Assembly (NCBI GenBank): GCA_045537915.1
Contig: JAZSQK010000020.1
Coordinates: 1-17,298, forward strand
Length of the DNA: 17,298 nt
Direction of reading: 5' to 3'
Source of the DNA: SFWF01 sp045537915
Lineage (GTDB): Bacteria; Bacillota; Clostridia; Oscillospirales; Acutalibacteraceae
Shown: in pieces, positions 15,878 to 17,298 of the stretch
Position numbering within the stretch: position 1 is the first letter of the stretch
How the letters are laid out: every line of letters starts with the position of its first letter
Translations under genes and position numbers: made by a program
Notes under the pieces: model-generated
What the model was told of the DNA's origin: nothing
What the model saw: the letters and a program-made list of their open reading frames with translations, nothing else
Database searches by the model: none

Positions 15878-16693
15878 ATGAATCCAAAGGATATCCAGGA
15901 TGTAAGATTTTCTAAATCTATGAGCGGCTATAAGGCTGACGAAGTAGACCTTTTTTGCGACAAGGTATATGAGGACTACATAATATTTGCAGAAGCTTTA
16001 AAGGCAAAACAGGAGAAAATCGAAAAGCTTGAAGCAGAACTTGCTGATAAGGAAAGCTCTGCAGAGAGTATAAACACAGTGCTTATAAGCGCCCAGAAAC
16101 TTGCAGATTCAATACTCGCCGACGCTAAAAAACAGGCAGAGGAAATCATTAGCAACGCCAACAATGAAGCAGAACATATCAAGCAGCGCACAAAGAAGGC
16201 TCTTGAGGAGATAGATTCCGTAATAACCGCTCAGAAAAATGAGGCGGCAAAGGAGTCAGAAGCCAAACTTTTGGAGGCAGCAAGAAAAACCGAAGGAATG
16301 ATACTTGCCGCAAAGGATTCGGTAGCAAGAGAACAGCTTTTGTTTGACAAGCTGAAATCTGAGGTTGCCGCATTCAAGACCGAAATAAAGAATGCCTACA
16401 AGGCACACCTTGAAGCCCTCTCGGCGCTACCCGAGGAGGTTCCTGTAAATCCCGAACAGGCGGCTATTGCCATTGAGGAGATAATAAAAAATCAGCCCGA
16501 CCTTACACGGTTTGTTGAAAAGCCCGAACCTATTGAGGAGTTGCCTTTCGAAGAGAGTGTAGAGACCGAAGAGGTTGAACTTGAAGCGAAGGCAGAGGAA
16601 CAGACCGAAGAGCAGGAAGCTCCTGCCGAGCTTAAAAAAGTAATCGACGATATGTCTGCCGGTTTTATAGTTACGCCGATAGATGATAATTGA
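15878..16693 (+). CDS. divIVA: DivIVA domain protein
   Basis: DivIVA proteins recognise curved membrane at poles and septa and act as scaffolds for division or polar growth. The 271-residue protein has the conserved N-terminal membrane-targeting domain with DVRFSKSMSGYKADEVDLF (8-26). A long coiled coil follows (about 30-190), rich in Ala, Glu and Lys, and then an acidic C-terminal tail containing repeated Glu-Glu-x segments. The frame is open from 15851, overlapping ylmH, but GGAGG at 15863-15867 points to the ATG at 15878, and the family N-terminus also begins there. It is the last gene of the operon. The acidic tail probably gives partner specificity; this is inference. Confidence 0.93.
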   Translation: MNPKDIQDVRFSKSMSGYKADEVDLFCDKVYEDYIIFAEALKAKQEKIEKLEAELADKESSAESINTVLISAQKLADSILADAKKQAEEIISNANNEAEHIKQRTKKALEEIDSVITAQKNEAAKESEAKLLEAARKTEGMILAAKDSVAREQLLFDKLKSEVAAFKTEIKNAYKAHLEALSALPEEVPVNPEQAAIAIEEIIKNQPDLTRFVEKPEPIEELPFEESVETEEVELEAKAEEQTEEQEAPAELKKVIDDMSAGFIVTPIDDN

Positions 16694-16701
16694 ATAGGTT
16701 A

Positions 16702-16868
16702 GGCGAAACAATCCTGTTTCGCCACAAAATCGAAGATTTTGCGACAAATTTTTCAAAAATTTGTCCCTTTCAATTGAAATGAGTGTCGTGCAAAATTAAA
16801 TAACATTATTTAATTTTGCTAAAGCCACTTTCTAAGTGGCTTATCGAAACGCATTTTGAGCGTTTCGA
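16702..16868. repeat. Array of seven consecutive inverted repeats
   Basis: Seven palindromic units sit side by side with little spacer. They are: 16702-16723 (9-bp stem GGCGAAACA), 16725-16741 (7 bp), 16743-16765 (perfect 11 bp around one base), 16768-16779 (TTTCAATTGAAA, self-complementary), 16790-16819 (14 bp, 2-nt loop), 16822-16842 (9 bp, AAGCCACTT) and 16844-16868 (9 bp, TCGAAACGC). None has a good T-tract. The block follows divIVA and contains no convincing gene. It could be a structured transcript, an intergenic repeat element or a decayed mobile element. Confidence 0.85.
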
Positions 16869-16883
16869 CTAACTACAATCATT

Positions 16884-16911
16884 ATTATACCCTATTTTTT
16901 TCATATTGCAA
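16884..16911 (-). promoter_or_regulatory. Minus-strand promoter facing the hairpin array
   Basis: On the minus strand TTGCAA (16911-16906) and TATAAT (16889-16884) are 16 nt apart. Transcription would start near 16877 and pass through all seven inverted repeats toward divIVA. No minus-strand gene follows within this spacer, so it would make a structured noncoding or antisense transcript. Confidence 0.45.
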
Positions 16912-16944
16912 GATTAGAGAGAAACAGAGAGATTTTTAATTTAA

Positions 16945-16984
16945 AAAATAAGGCTTGAAAGTTTTTGCTTTCAAGCCTTATTTT
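16945..16984. terminator. Strong bidirectional intrinsic terminator
   Basis: A 17-bp perfect stem (16945-16961 with 16968-16984, core AAGGCTTGAAAG) has a 6-nt loop and A/T-rich flanks giving T-tracts on both strands. On the minus strand it starts at the stop codon of the DUF4097-like gene and most likely ends that transcript. It may also stop plus-strand readthrough from divIVA. Confidence 0.85.
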
Positions 16985-17111
16985 ACGGTTGTATGGTTAT
17001 TTTAATATCTCCTGTATCGGTCTCAAGTTCGCACTTTCCACCACTAACCGTTTTTGGTAGATCAATACGACCTGTGTCGGTTTGTGCAAAAAAGACCTTT
17101 TCGGAAAGCAG
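16983..17111 (-). CDS. C-terminal fragment of a DUF4097-like beta-repeat protein
   Basis: The minus strand encodes 42 residues ending at a TAA (16983-16985). They contain two copies of a Thr-Asp-Thr-Gly pattern: TDTGRIDLPKTVSGGKCELE and then TDTGDIKITIQP. This spacing and the DTG-x-I strands are typical of DUF4097/adhesin-like beta-solenoid proteins, often found beside membrane or PspC-type regulators. The 5' part is missing. The gene cannot be followed to the right because sequence from 17112 is adapter, and the later copy at 17196-17298 is in another frame (offset 187) and is judged artefactual. The family call rests on a short piece. Confidence 0.55.
   Translation of the reverse strand: MLSEKVFFAQTDTGRIDLPKTVSGGKCELETDTGDIKITIQP
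17009..17111. repeat. Genomic copy of the terminal direct repeat
   Basis: These 103 bases recur at 17196-17298 with a single difference (C at 17022, T at 17209). This copy is continuous with the DUF4097-like stop and the terminator, so it is taken as the genuine genomic copy. Confidence 0.85.
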
Positions 17112-17195
17112 AAGTCGGATCGTAGCCATGTCGTTCTGTGAGCCAAGGAGTTGTAGTGGGGATTTGTCTTCCTAAGACCGCTTGGCCTCCGACTT
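17112..17195. other. Sequencing-library adapter (MGI/BGISEQ type) with barcode
   Basis: Positions 17112-17153 (42 bases, beginning AAGTCGGATCGTAGCC and ending AAGGAGTTG) match the known MGI/BGISEQ reverse adapter. Positions 17164-17195 (32 bases) are the reverse complement of the forward adapter, which begins AAGTCGGAGGCCAAGC. Ten bases between them (17154-17163, tagtggggat) fit the sample barcode. This segment is not biological. The match is from memory of the adapter sequences. Confidence 0.93.
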
Positions 17196-17298
17196 CTCCT
17201 GTATCGGTTTCAAGTTCGCACTTTCCACCACTAACCGTTTTTGGTAGATCAATACGACCTGTGTCGGTTTGTGCAAAAAAGACCTTTTCGGAAAGCAG
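17196..17298. repeat. Artefactual second copy of 17009-17111
   Basis: This is identical to 17009-17111 except for one base, and it begins exactly where the adapter ends. The copy offset of 187 equals a 103-base insert plus an 84-base adapter, the unit expected from reading around a circular library molecule or its rolling-circle concatemer. It should not be annotated as genomic repeat or coding sequence. Confidence 0.85.

Noticed and set aside
16993..17175. Plus-strand open frame of 60 codons
   Set aside because: It crosses from the antisense of the DUF4097-like gene into adapter sequence, so it is not a real gene.
17009..17298. Tandem direct repeat at the window end, at first read as repeats of an adhesin-like gene
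   Set aside because: The spacer is library adapter with a barcode, and the two copies are in different frames.

Overview
The window looks like a contig from an uncultured gut-type Clostridia (Oscillospiraceae/Ruminococcaceae-like). This is inferred from gene content and order (miaB-ylbF-mutS-mutL-miaA followed by yggS-sepF-ylmH-divIVA), a Gram-positive sortase, strong GGAGG ribosome binding sites and moderate GC with AT-rich intergenic regions. No rRNA, tRNA, CRISPR array, transposase or phage gene is visible.

Layout. (1) 1-363: a gene-free stretch holding a well-folded noncoding RNA (about 32-180) with its own terminator, then a promoter. The window itself opens inside a second copy of that terminator. 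(2) 364-3081: a Gfo/Idh/MocA sugar-type oxidoreductase and a GPH-family sugar:cation symporter, each with its own promoter and terminator, probably a small carbohydrate-use unit. (3) 3139-5237, minus strand: a three-gene surface operon. In transcription order it is a small secreted protein with a membrane-anchored, sorting-signal-like C-terminus, a class D-like sortase, and a four-helix membrane protein. A terminator-like hairpin lies inside the first codons of the sortase gene, and substrate and sortase share one reading frame split by a single UAA. (4) 5425-16693, plus strand: ten tightly packed genes behind one clear promoter (TTGAAC-17-TATAAT). They cover tRNA A37 modification (miaA, miaB), mismatch repair (mutS, mutL), a YlbF/YmcA-type protein, an HlyD-like membrane adaptor, PLP homeostasis (yggS), and division or ribosome-associated factors (sepF, ylmH, divIVA). 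(5) 16694-16984: seven consecutive inverted repeats, an opposing minus-strand promoter and a strong hairpin terminator. (6) 16983-17111: the 3' end of a minus-strand gene encoding a DUF4097-like beta-repeat protein.

Quality warning. Positions 17112-17195 match the two MGI/BGISEQ library adapter arms around a 10-nt barcode. The 103 bases after them (17196-17298) repeat 17009-17111 with one mismatch. The apparent terminal direct repeat is therefore a sequencing or assembly artefact, and the real genomic sequence most likely ends at 17111.

The most interesting biology is the structured RNA at the left end, the sortase mini-operon with its intragenic terminator and unusual sorting signal, and the seven-hairpin region.
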